Source of the DNA: Xanthomonas albilineans
GTDB lineage: Bacteria > Pseudomonadota > Gammaproteobacteria > Xanthomonadales > Xanthomonadaceae
Direction of reading: 5' to 3'
NCBI RefSeq assembly: GCF_002939705.1
Contig: NZ_MDCB01000017.1
Span: 1-57,483, forward strand
Length of the DNA stretch: 57,483 nucleotides
Shown here: positions 8,630-20,362 of the stretch, piece by piece
Position numbering within the stretch: position 1 is the first letter of the stretch
Layout of the letters: each line of letters starts with the position of its first letter
The notes under the pieces: generated by a model
Databases searched by the model: none
What the model saw: the letters and a program-made list of their open reading frames with translations, nothing else
Told to the model about the DNA's origin: nothing
Made by a program: the position numbers and the translations under genes

Positions 8630-10144
8630 ATGCGATACCGTTCCACGCCGTTGACGATCGTCGCGGCTACGTTGTTGCTTGCCGCTTGCCAGGCGAATCA
8701 GACGCCGGCACCACAGACGCCGGGACGTACCTATGGCGCGCTGCGCTTCCATCCCTGCACGCTGACCAATCCGCTCGCCGCTAACAACGTCGAGGCGCAG
8801 TGCACGCGCATGCCGGTTGCTGAGAATGCGCAGGCACCGAACGGGCGCAAGATCGCGCTCAACATCGCTTGGTTGCCGGTCACGGGGCAGGGTAGCAGCG
8901 ACCCGGACCCGGTGTTCTTTCTGGCCGGCGGCCCGGGTCAGGCCGCCACCCAGGTCGCCAACATTGTCGATCTGGCGCTGCACGAAACGCGCAAGCGTCG
9001 CGATGTGTTCCTGATCGACCAGCGCGGCACTGGGCAGTCCAATCCGTTGACCTGCCTCGGCGCGGACGGCAAGGCGTTGCCGCCGGCCGACCTGGTGCGC
9101 GCGCCCAGCGCTGCCGAAGTGCTCGATGACGCCAGGCGCTGCGCGCAATCGCTCCAAGGCCGCGCCGATCCGCGCGACTACACCACCACCCGGGCGATTG
9201 CCGATCTGGATGCGGTGCGCGCAGCGCTGGGCGCGGACAAGATCAATCTCATCGGTGGCTCCTACGGTACCCGTGTCGCCCAGCAGTACGCGCGTGGCTA
9301 TGCGGCGCATGTGCGCAGTGTGGTACTCGACGGCGTGGTGCCAAACGATCTGGTGGTCGGCGGCGAATTCGCCACCACCTTCGAAGATGCAATCACCTTG
9401 CAGGCACAGCAGTGCAAGGCCACGCCGGCGTGTGCCAAACGCTTCCCGGTCGATACGCGCATGCAGTTGCGCACGGTGGTGGAGCGGCTGCGGCAGACGC
9501 CGGTGGAGGTGGACTATCGCGATCCGGCCAGTGGGCAGAGTACGCACGACCGGGTCACTGCCGACACTGTCACCAGTCTGGCGTTTTCCTTCTCCTATGC
9601 GCCGCAGACTTCGGCGTTGCTGCCGCTGACCCTGGACGAGGCCGCCCACGGGCGCTATGCCCCGTTGATGTCCCTGGCACGGATGATGGGTTCGCAGATG
9701 CAGGATCAAATAAACCGTGGCATGCAGTGGTCGGTGATCTGCGCCGAAGACGCCGACCGTTACCGCGAACCGGCCAGGCACGACACCCTGCTCGGGCCGG
9801 AGGTGGCGCGGATGTTCTTCGCGGCCTGCCCCGCCTGGCCGACGGGCCCCCGTCCTGCCGATTTCACCGCGCCGTTGATCTCCAACCTGCCGGTGTTACT
9901 GACCTCGGGCGAACTGGATCCGGTAACCCCACCGCGCTACGCCGAGCGTGTGCTACGCGGTCTACCCAACGGCCGCCATCTGCTGCTGCGCGGACAGGGG
10001 CACGGCACCATGACCCTGGGCTGCATGCCCAAGTTGCTGGGCCGCTTCTTCGAAACCGCCGATGCCAAGCATCTCGATGCCAGCTGCCTGGACGCGATGC
10101 GCGGCGTGCCGGCTTTCACTTCATTCAATGGATGGGAGCCATGA
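8630..10144 (+). CDS. Lipoprotein alpha/beta hydrolase (TAP-like proteolytic family)
   Basis: A 504-residue alpha/beta-fold hydrolase with a lipoprotein signal (TIVAATLLLAAC, acylated Cys20). The start at ATG 8630 has AAGGA about eight bases upstream. Catalytic residues can be placed: oxyanion strand FFLAGGPGQ, nucleophile elbow GGSYGT with Ser211, Asp430 in GELDPVTPP, and His458 in GQGHGT. The C-terminal TAP-like domain is seen in secreted tripeptidyl aminopeptidases. It probably cleaves short peptides or esters on the periplasmic side. NatA-like ATPase starts 31 bp downstream, so it likely heads an operon with the ABC pair. Confidence 0.85.
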   Translation: MRYRSTPLTIVAATLLLAACQANQTPAPQTPGRTYGALRFHPCTLTNPLAANNVEAQCTRMPVAENAQAPNGRKIALNIAWLPVTGQGSSDPDPVFFLAGGPGQAATQVANIVDLALHETRKRRDVFLIDQRGTGQSNPLTCLGADGKALPPADLVRAPSAAEVLDDARRCAQSLQGRADPRDYTTTRAIADLDAVRAALGADKINLIGGSYGTRVAQQYARGYAAHVRSVVLDGVVPNDLVVGGEFATTFEDAITLQAQQCKATPACAKRFPVDTRMQLRTVVERLRQTPVEVDYRDPASGQSTHDRVTADTVTSLAFSFSYAPQTSALLPLTLDEAAHGRYAPLMSLARMMGSQMQDQINRGMQWSVICAEDADRYREPARHDTLLGPEVARMFFAACPAWPTGPRPADFTAPLISNLPVLLTSGELDPVTPPRYAERVLRGLPNGRHLLLRGQGHGTMTLGCMPKLLGRFFETADAKHLDASCLDAMRGVPAFTSFNGWEP

Positions 10145-10175
10145 GCTACGCATCATTCGATCGGGAGAGCCGTGC

Positions 10176-10922
10176 ATGATCGTCGTCGATGACTTGCATA
10201 AGGCGTTCAAGACCAAGGCCGGTATCGTGCAGGCGGTGCAAGGTGTCAGTTTCGAGGCCGCGGACGGCCAGATCACCGGTTTGCTCGGTCCCAATGGCGC
10301 TGGCAAGACCACGACCTTGCGCATGCTCTATACGCTGATGGCGCCCGATCAGGGCCAGGTGCGCGTGGACGGCATCGACGTCGCTCATGATCCGTTGGCG
10401 GTGCGGCGCGCGCTGGGTGTGCTGCCGGACGCGCGTGGCGTGTACAAGCGCTTGACCGCGCGCGAGAACATCGCTTACTTCGGCGAACTGCATGGTTTGT
10501 CGGCGGCGCGCATTGTCGAGCGCACGCGGCTGTTGTCGGCGGCGCTGGACATGGACGACATCCTCGACCGTCAGACCGAAGGCTTCAGCCAGGGGCAGCG
10601 GACCAAGACCGCGATCGCGCGCGCGCTGGTCCACGATCCGCGCAATGTGATTCTCGACGAACCCACCAACGGCCTGGACGTCATGACGACCCGCGCGCTA
10701 CGCGGTTTCTTGCGCGGACTGCGCGCGCAGGGACGCTGCGTGATCTTTTCCAGCCACATCATGCAGGAGGTGGCGGCGCTGTGCGATCGCATCGTTATCG
10801 TCGCCAACGGCACGGTGGTGGCCGCGGGCACCGCTGACGAGCTACGCGCCCTGACCGGCGAGGACAATCTGGAAGATGCCTTCGTCAAGGCGATCGGCAG
10901 CGAGGAGGGATTGCACGCATGA
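10176..10922 (+). CDS. natA: ABC transporter ATP-binding protein (NatA-like)
   Basis: A 248-residue ATPase starting at ATG 10176, with GGGAGAG seven bases upstream. Motifs: Walker A GPNGAGKTT, Walker B NVILDEPTNGLD, and the His switch FSSHIMQEV. The signature is FSQGQRTK in place of LSGGQ, which is common in the NatA subgroup. Bacillus NatAB exports Na+, but this subgroup has many other cargoes. It overlaps the permease start by 4 bp (ATGA), so the two are translationally coupled. Confidence 0.88.
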   Translation: MIVVDDLHKAFKTKAGIVQAVQGVSFEAADGQITGLLGPNGAGKTTTLRMLYTLMAPDQGQVRVDGIDVAHDPLAVRRALGVLPDARGVYKRLTARENIAYFGELHGLSAARIVERTRLLSAALDMDDILDRQTEGFSQGQRTKTAIARALVHDPRNVILDEPTNGLDVMTTRALRGFLRGLRAQGRCVIFSSHIMQEVAALCDRIVIVANGTVVAAGTADELRALTGEDNLEDAFVKAIGSEEGLHA

Positions 10923-12100
10923 GCCTGCTCCATACCGTATTCACCGTGATGCGCAAGGAACTGCGCGATCTCGCGCGCGATCGTCGCACCTTGGCGCTGG
11001 CCTTGTTGGTCGGCCCGCTGCTCTACCCGACGCTGATTCTGGGAATGGGGGCGCTGGCCGAGAGCCGGGTCCGCACGCAGATCGACAAACCGCTGGACAT
11101 TCCGGTGATCGGCCGCGAGCGTGCGCCGAACCTAGTGGCGTTCCTCGCCATGCAGGGATTGAATGCGGTCGCACCGCCCAAGGACCTGACCGAGGCGATC
11201 CGCAGTCAAGCTGTGGATCTGGTGTTGAAGATCGACGAGGACTATCCGAACGCCTGGCACCAGGGACGCCCGGCGCTGGTGGAGATCATCAAGGACAGCA
11301 CCCGCCGCGATGCCGATATCCCGACCACCCGGGTGCAGGCGGCGCTCAGCATGTACAGCCAGCAGGTCGGCGCGCTGCGGTTGATGGCGCGTGGTATCGA
11401 CGCGCAGGTCGCGCGGCCGCTGGACGTGGCCACCCAGGACCTGGCCACGCCCGAAGCCAAGCGTGCGGCGTTGCTGGCGATGTTGCTGCCGGTGCTGTTG
11501 ACCATTACCTCGTTCATCGGTGGTGCCCACCTGATTCTCGACGCCACCGCCGGCGAGCGCGAGCGGCAGTCGCTGGAGCCATTGCTGGCCACGCCGGCCT
11601 CGCGCAGCGCGATCGTCAGTGGCAAGATCGCCGCCGCCTGCGTGGTCGGTCTGGTTTCGCTGCTGTTGACCTTGCTCGCGTTCAAGCTCAGCGCGCAAGT
11701 CGCCAGCGGCATCGGCCAGCAACTCAACGTCAGTGTCGTGGCCATGTTGCAGATGCTGTTCGTGCTGTTGCCGATGTTGTTCATCGGGACCTCGCTGCTG
11801 ACCGTGCTTGCCGCAGCGGCCAAGAGCATGAAGGAGGCGCAGAGTCACATGACCTGGCTGATGCTATTGCCGATGCTGCCCGGTTACGCGCTGATGGTGT
11901 ATCCGTTGAAAACCATGCCATGGCAGTTCGCGGTGCCGTTCCTGGCGCAGAACCAGATGTTGTTGAAGATCATCCGTCGCGAGCCGATCGGCCCGCAGAT
12001 CTGGGCGGTGTACTTGGTCGCCGGTTTCGGCCTCGCCGCAGTGCTGTGGTTGGCTGCGGTCCGCCGTTACCGTCAGGAGCAGTTGGCGATTGCCGGATGA
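10919..12100 (+). CDS. natB: ABC-2 type permease (NatB-like)
   Basis: A 393-residue permease with one N-terminal transmembrane helix (ALALLVGPLLYPTLILGMG), a large extracytoplasmic domain of about 140 residues, and five or six C-terminal helices (LLAMLLPVLLTITSFIGGAH onward). The motif DATAGERERQSLEPLLATP is a mark of NatB/CcmB-type exporters. It pairs with the ATPase that overlaps its start and follows a lipoprotein hydrolase in the same run. The cargo cannot be read from the sequence. Confidence 0.87.
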   Translation: MSLLHTVFTVMRKELRDLARDRRTLALALLVGPLLYPTLILGMGALAESRVRTQIDKPLDIPVIGRERAPNLVAFLAMQGLNAVAPPKDLTEAIRSQAVDLVLKIDEDYPNAWHQGRPALVEIIKDSTRRDADIPTTRVQAALSMYSQQVGALRLMARGIDAQVARPLDVATQDLATPEAKRAALLAMLLPVLLTITSFIGGAHLILDATAGERERQSLEPLLATPASRSAIVSGKIAAACVVGLVSLLLTLLAFKLSAQVASGIGQQLNVSVVAMLQMLFVLLPMLFIGTSLLTVLAAAAKSMKEAQSHMTWLMLLPMLPGYALMVYPLKTMPWQFAVPFLAQNQMLLKIIRREPIGPQIWAVYLVAGFGLAAVLWLAAVRRYRQEQLAIAG

Positions 12101-12195
12101 GAAACGGTTGAGCGGATGCGGCCGCGTGCCTCGGACGTGGTCGTGGGGTTTGCGTGCCTTGGTGTCGTTGGCATGTATGGCCCGGCATTGATTGT

Positions 12196-12220
12196 GTGCG
12201 CGCACATCGATGGCGCGCAC
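12196..12220. terminator. Candidate bidirectional hairpin between convergent genes
   Basis: GTGCGCGC (12196-12203) and GCGCGCAC (12213-12220) form an 8-bp perfect stem with a nine-base loop. It lies between the natB-like gene and the convergent TonB-domain gene. No U-tract follows on either strand, so this is only a candidate. Confidence 0.3.
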
Positions 12221-12226
12221 GTTGGC

Positions 12227-13243
12227 TCAACCGCCGGGATTGAAGGCCAGTGTGCGTCGCGTGGTGACCGGTGCGCTGACTGGCTCGAAGCGCCAGCGCT
12301 TGGTCGCGCTCAACGCCTCGTGGTCGAACACATGCGCCGGGGTGGAACGCAACACGCGCGCGTTGGTGACCGCGCCATCGGTGCCGACGGTGATCTCCAC
12401 CAGCACTTCGCCGGCGATGGCCGAGCGCAGCGCTTCTGGCGGATAGCGAGGCGCCGGAGTGCTGATCGGACGCAACGTCTGTGCGCTGGCCGTGGGTGCC
12501 GCGGGCGTCGGCGATGGAGCCAGCGTCGCGGCTTGTTGCTGCTGCGCTGCTGGTTGGTGCGCGGCAGCCGTGGCGCTAGGCGCGAGCTGGCGTGGTGTTT
12601 CCTGGCGCGCGCTTTCGCGGTGTGCGGCCTCCTGCTGCTCTGCCATCTGTGGCGACACCTGCGCCTGGCTGGTCTGCGCTTGCGCCTGTTTCTGTTGCTC
12701 GCTCGCCAGTTTGGTTTTCTCTTCGGCGGCTTTCTTTGCTTTTACGGCTTCCTCCTGGCTGCGCTGTGCCACGGTCTGCATGCCTTTGCTCACGCCCTGT
12801 TTGAGCCGTGGCAAGGCCGGTGCTTGGCTGTCCATCTTCTCGATCAAGCCGATGAGGCGCTCGGCTTCGGCGAAATCCTCGCGGTTGATGCTCTGCTCGG
12901 CGGCGATCAAGGTGTACGGCATCAAATCGGTCAGTGCGCTCTTCACCCCGGCATCGTCTGGTTGCTTGTCGCGTAGCGCCAGGTAGTATTCGACGGCGTT
13001 GTTGCCGGCGGGTGCATACATGCGGTTCTCGCGTAGCGCCTGGCTAGCCGAGGCGTGCAACTGCTCGGTGTCCATCGATTGCACTTTGCTCGATACCGCG
13101 GGCATTTCCGGCGCACTTGCCGCAGTGGGGGCCGGTGTGGCGTCGGGCGCGGCCTCTTCTTGTTTGGAACACGCCGTCAGCGCGGCCAGCAGCAGGATCG
13201 CTACGATGCGGCGCGTCCTGGCGAATGTGGTGTCGTGCGGCAT
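12227..13243 (-). CDS. Lipoprotein with C-terminal TonB domain
   Basis: A 338-residue protein starting at ATG 13241-13243. The N-terminus carries a lipoprotein signal (IVAILLLAALTAC, Cys25). A helical region of about 100 residues resembling TPR-type helices follows (AVEYYLALRDKQPDDAG, FAEAERLIGLIEKMDS), then a Lys/Ala/Gln coiled coil (KAKKAAEEKTKLASEQQKQA) and a Pro/Ala/Gln-rich linker. The TonB C-terminal domain fills about residues 262-335 (PAPRYPPEALRSAIAGEVLV, then HEALSATKRWRFEP). Standard TonB is anchored by a transmembrane helix, so a lipid anchor is odd. It may be a periplasmic stress or envelope factor that does not drive receptors. It is convergent with the natB-like gene. Confidence 0.82.
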   Translation of the reverse strand: MPHDTTFARTRRIVAILLLAALTACSKQEEAAPDATPAPTAASAPEMPAVSSKVQSMDTEQLHASASQALRENRMYAPAGNNAVEYYLALRDKQPDDAGVKSALTDLMPYTLIAAEQSINREDFAEAERLIGLIEKMDSQAPALPRLKQGVSKGMQTVAQRSQEEAVKAKKAAEEKTKLASEQQKQAQAQTSQAQVSPQMAEQQEAAHRESARQETPRQLAPSATAAAHQPAAQQQQAATLAPSPTPAAPTASAQTLRPISTPAPRYPPEALRSAIAGEVLVEITVGTDGAVTNARVLRSTPAHVFDHEALSATKRWRFEPVSAPVTTRRTLAFNPGG

Positions 13244-13400
13244 GCTTTTCTTTGATCCCCGATGGTGACGATGTAACGATGCCAATGGTGTTGCTGGCGT
13301 GTTTGCGACGGCATTTCCATTCCCCGTGCCGTCAGTGCACTGCGTGAGTCAATCTAGCATCCGCTGGTTTGCATGCGTGCCCGTTCTCGCCGGGTGGCGG

Positions 13401-13425
13401 AAAAAAGCGTGATCCCGGGCACGCT
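13401..13425 (-). terminator. Rho-independent terminator of the UPF0114 gene
   Basis: Read on the minus strand, AGCGTG and CACGCT form a 6-bp stem around CCCGGGAT, followed at once by a run of T (13401-13406 is six A on the plus strand). It lies directly past the stop codon at 13428. Confidence 0.6.
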
Positions 13426-13427
13426 GG

Positions 13428-14036
13428 TCAGTGCGCTGGTTTCGCTGGCGAGGCCATCAGCCGGTCGGTCCAGGCGATGCCGATCGCCGATAGGATAAAG
13501 ATGGCATGGATGATGGCCTGCCACATCACTCCGGCCTGTGTCAGCGTCGCGCAGCTTTTCAGGTCCACTGTCGCTGCGGCACTCGCTAATTGATCCGGTG
13601 AACACAGCGGCATAGCGCCGAGCGCACCGACGGCGATGAAGGTCTTGAGCAGGTGGATCGAAGAGATGCCGATAATCGACAGCGCGAGCTTCACCTTCAG
13701 CACGCTGGCGTTGACGTGGCTCAGCCATTCCGGCTGGTCGGGATGGCCTTCCAGGCGCAACCGCGAGACAAAGGTTTCGTAGCCACCGACGATTACCATC
13801 ACCAGCAGGTTGGAGATCATCACCACATCGATCAGGGCCAGCACGATCAGCATGATTTGCTGCTCGCTCAGGCTCGGCGCTTCGTGGATCAGGTGCCACA
13901 GTTCTTTGCCGAATAGAAAAACGTACACGCCCTGGGCCACGATCAATCCCAGGTATAGCGGCAATTGCAGCCAGCGCGAGGCGAAGATCAGGCTGGACAG
14001 TGGACTAAGGCGGGGGTGCGGGCGCTGGGGCGTCAT
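13428..14036 (-). CDS. UPF0114 family membrane protein (YqhA-like)
   Basis: A 202-residue inner-membrane protein with four predicted helices, including [59 protein letters not shown] and a C-terminal [20 protein letters not shown]. The central motif [10 protein letters not shown] with [11 protein letters not shown] is characteristic of the UPF0114/YqhA family, whose function is unknown. The start at ATG 14036 is preferred; a TTG at 14063 would add nine residues. The gene is followed by a hairpin terminator and is divergent from the GST gene. Confidence 0.85.
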   Translation of the reverse strand: MTPQRPHPRLSPLSSLIFASRWLQLPLYLGLIVAQGVYVFLFGKELWHLIHEAPSLSEQQIMLIVLALIDVVMISNLLVMVIVGGYETFVSRLRLEGHPDQPEWLSHVNASVLKVKLALSIIGISSIHLLKTFIAVGALGAMPLCSPDQLASAAATVDLKSCATLTQAGVMWQAIIHAIFILSAIGIAWTDRLMASPAKPAH

Positions 14037-14150
14037 GGGGGTATGAATGTCGCGTTGCGTCAAACGCTCAGGTTACCCGGCCTGCGGCAATGCTGCCAAG
14101 CGCAGGCGGCGGCTACACTGCGAGTTCCTCTCCAGGACAGGACTGCCCTC

Positions 14151-17142
<2,992 letters not shown>

Positions 17143-17244
17143 GGTCACGCGCACACGAAGTTGCAGGTGCGGTTCGATGCCGACCCCGATGTGGCTGTTT
17201 GCCGGGTCAGCGACCGGTTCGGATCGCTGGCGACGCCGTCCGCT

Positions 17245-17694
17245 TCATCGCCCTGCCGGTGGCGCAGTGGCTGGTTTGCCTGCGCCTGGCGGTACCCAGA
17301 TCGCCATGCCGGCGGCGCGTTTTTGCGTGGTCGGGATGCCGATGCCCAGGCCGCCGCCGACGTGGCCGCCATAGCTGCCGCCGCCGAGCGAGACGCCGCC
17401 TCCTGAACGTTGCGAACTCACGCCTATCAGCACCACGCCGTTGGCACCGAGTTTGGCCGCCTCCTGTTTGAGTCGTGCCAGCGCCGCGTCGGTCTGGCCC
17501 TGGGTCCCGAAGCCTGCCGCACTGGAGGCTTCCAACTGGGCGATATCGACCGCGCCCGCGGGTGGGGTCGAGTAAATCTGCACCAGCGCCGGGTCGATTG
17601 CTGGACGCGCCGCACCGACCATCACTTTGGAAGAACTGGCGCAGCCGGCCAGCGCGAACAGCAGGGCCAGCGGCAACAACGGACGGACGTGCAT
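17245..17694 (-). CDS. Small Gly-rich lipoprotein, function unknown
   Basis: A 149-residue protein with a clear lipoprotein signal (LALLFALAGC, Cys18). The mature part has VQIYSTPPAGAVDIAQLEAS, then an Ala/Lys helix (DAALARLKQEAAKLGANGVV) and a glycine-rich stretch (SGGGVSLGGGSYGGHVGGGL). The pattern of a heavy-metal-type fold with ALxxLKxxAAxLGANGV occurs in several uncharacterised proteobacterial outer-membrane lipoproteins. It is convergent with the dipeptidyl peptidase gene. Confidence 0.75.
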   Translation of the reverse strand: MHVRPLLPLALLFALAGCASSSKVMVGAARPAIDPALVQIYSTPPAGAVDIAQLEASSAAGFGTQGQTDAALARLKQEAAKLGANGVVLIGVSSQRSGGGVSLGGGSYGGHVGGGLGIGIPTTQKRAAGMAIWVPPGAGKPATAPPAGR

Positions 17695-17867
17695 GGCATT
17701 AGCTCCGTGGGCGGATCACCACGCGATCATAGGCGGGCCGGGTGAATCGCGCCGAACCCGTCGTCGCGTCATCGTGATGCGTGTGCCGTGCATGCCTTGC
17801 CAGCTGTGGTGTTGACCCGTTTCCCGCAGGTGCTATGGTCGTGGTCAGCTTTTTTGCGGAGCCGGGC

Positions 17868-18116
17868 ATGGGCCTGATCAGTCTGTTGTGGGGCATCGTG
17901 GCGTTGTTGTGGATGATTCTGGCTTTCGTGCCCTTGCTGGGCTGGGGCAACTGGTTCGTGATTCCGTTCGCCGCGGTCGGGGCGATCATCGCGGCGATCG
18001 GCCTGCTCTTCACCCAGGCGCCGAACCGCGGCCGCGCCAAGACCGGCCTGTTACTTAACGCGCTGGCGATGGTGGTCGGCGTGATCCGCCTGAGCTTGGG
18101 GGGCGGGGTGATCTGA
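17868..18116 (+). CDS. Small two-helix membrane protein
   Basis: An 82-residue, almost wholly hydrophobic protein. ATG 17868 (MGLISLLWGIVALLWMILAF) is chosen because GGAG lies seven bases upstream; an upstream ATG at 17835 would add 11 residues. Two or three helices are predicted (LISLLWGIVALLWMILAFVP; FVIPFAAVGAIIAAIGLLF; LLLNALAMVVGVIRLSLGGG). Similar short proteins are common in Xanthomonadaceae and uncharacterised. It sits about 200 bp before hemB in the same direction. Confidence 0.7.
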   Translation: MGLISLLWGIVALLWMILAFVPLLGWGNWFVIPFAAVGAIIAAIGLLFTQAPNRGRAKTGLLLNALAMVVGVIRLSLGGGVI

Positions 18117-19307
<1,191 letters not shown>

Positions 19308-19318
19308 GGTTTGCGTGA

Positions 19319-19348
19319 GGGTGTGGCCGTGGATTGATCGCCACACCC
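19319..19348. terminator. Candidate bidirectional terminator after hemB
   Basis: GGGTGTGGC (19319-19327) pairs perfectly with GCCACACCC (19340-19348) across a 12-base loop, just past the hemB stop and before the convergent nuclease gene. No T-run follows, so it may be a processing or Rho-assisted stop. Confidence 0.45.
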
Positions 19349-19434
19349 CGGCCCCGGCGTAGCGTGCGACTGACGTTCCAGGGCGCTGGTATGGATGACC
19401 GCCCTGGGTTCTGCCGACGCTGCAACCCCAGTGG

Positions 19435-20190
19435 TCACGGCAGAGTCAGTGCGATCGGATTGGCCTTCATGCTCGCGCTGAGCGACGGGAACGGATCCAG
19501 CTTGGTTATAGCGATCAAGTCGTTGATCGATACCACATCGCAATGGATGCTGCTGTCGTTGACGCACAGGTAGGCGGCCGCGCCCATGCCTGGCACGTAC
19601 ACCGCTTTCCACACCTCGTCCGGCACCTCGACGTTGTCGACGCCGATGTCGCGGCGGGTGCCGCTGACGAACGCCGGCCCGGTCACCACGTAGATTTCGC
19701 CGCGCTGCGTGGCCAGTTGTCGTACTTGCTCTTCGATCCGCGCCCATTCGCCGACGTTGAGCATGTGGTTCTGCGGCACCACGTTGGCCATCGAGAACGT
19801 TTCCTTCTCCGCGTTGATGGTGGAGGCATCGCCAGCCGGGGTCATGTGGCCGCGGTCGTAGCCGGAATTGGTGTAGTCCGAACTCTTGGAGCGATCCGCG
19901 ACCGGGATTGCGGTTTCGTCGTGGAAGCTGCCGACCCGATTGATCGTCTCGGAGCCGGCGACCTGTTGGTCGGTCAGGTGCTCGGCCGAATACAGCGGGC
20001 CCTTGGTCACGCCTGAGGCGAGCAAGACGTATTCGGTGTAGCACACCTCGGTAGTGCGTGCGCTGATCGACGCGTCCAGGTTCGGTGCCTGGCCGTCGGC
20101 ATAGAGCGCGGGACAACCGGTTGTGGCGTTCGCCGCATGCGCCGCGGACAGCGCCATCAGCGCAACACAACTGCGCAGGAAAACGGACAT
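19435..20190 (-). CDS. Secreted DNA/RNA non-specific endonuclease (NUC family)
   Basis: A 251-residue nuclease starting at ATG 20188-20190, with a near-perfect ribosome site (AGGAGGTT) upstream. A signal peptide covers about residues 1-23 (SCVALMALSAAHAANA). The beta-beta-alpha metal motif reads YDRGHMTPAGDA, with the catalytic His in DRGH, and the metal-binding Asn lies in VVPQNHMLNVGEWARIE. IYVVTGPAFVSG completes the fold. Family members (Serratia nuclease, NucA) degrade extracellular DNA and RNA, so the likely role is nutrient acquisition. Three cysteines suggest a disulfide in the periplasm or outside. Confidence 0.9.
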   Translation of the reverse strand: MSVFLRSCVALMALSAAHAANATTGCPALYADGQAPNLDASISARTTEVCYTEYVLLASGVTKGPLYSAEHLTDQQVAGSETINRVGSFHDETAIPVADRSKSSDYTNSGYDRGHMTPAGDASTINAEKETFSMANVVPQNHMLNVGEWARIEEQVRQLATQRGEIYVVTGPAFVSGTRRDIGVDNVEVPDEVWKAVYVPGMGAAAYLCVNDSSIHCDVVSINDLIAITKLDPFPSLSASMKANPIALTLP

Positions 20191-20339
20191 GCGCAACCTC
20201 CTTTTTCGGCTCAGAAGTGAGGTGAGCAAAATGACTAGGATGGGTGGCGTTTTAGCGACAGTTCGATGTGGTCGGAATGCAAATCAAGGTATTTATCACG
20301 CTTAACGGTAGACGCAATGTGCAAGCGAGTTTTCGAATT

Positions 20340-20354
20340 CGATAAGCATTCTCA
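20340..20354 (+). promoter_or_regulatory. Fur box upstream of the reductase fusion
   Basis: CGATAAGCATTCTCA matches the 7-1-7 Fur consensus TGATAATNATTATCA at 11 of 14 fixed positions. It ends only eight bases before the longest possible ATG (20363), leaving no room for a ribosome site there. Confidence 0.6.
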
Positions 20355-20362
20355 TCTACAAT

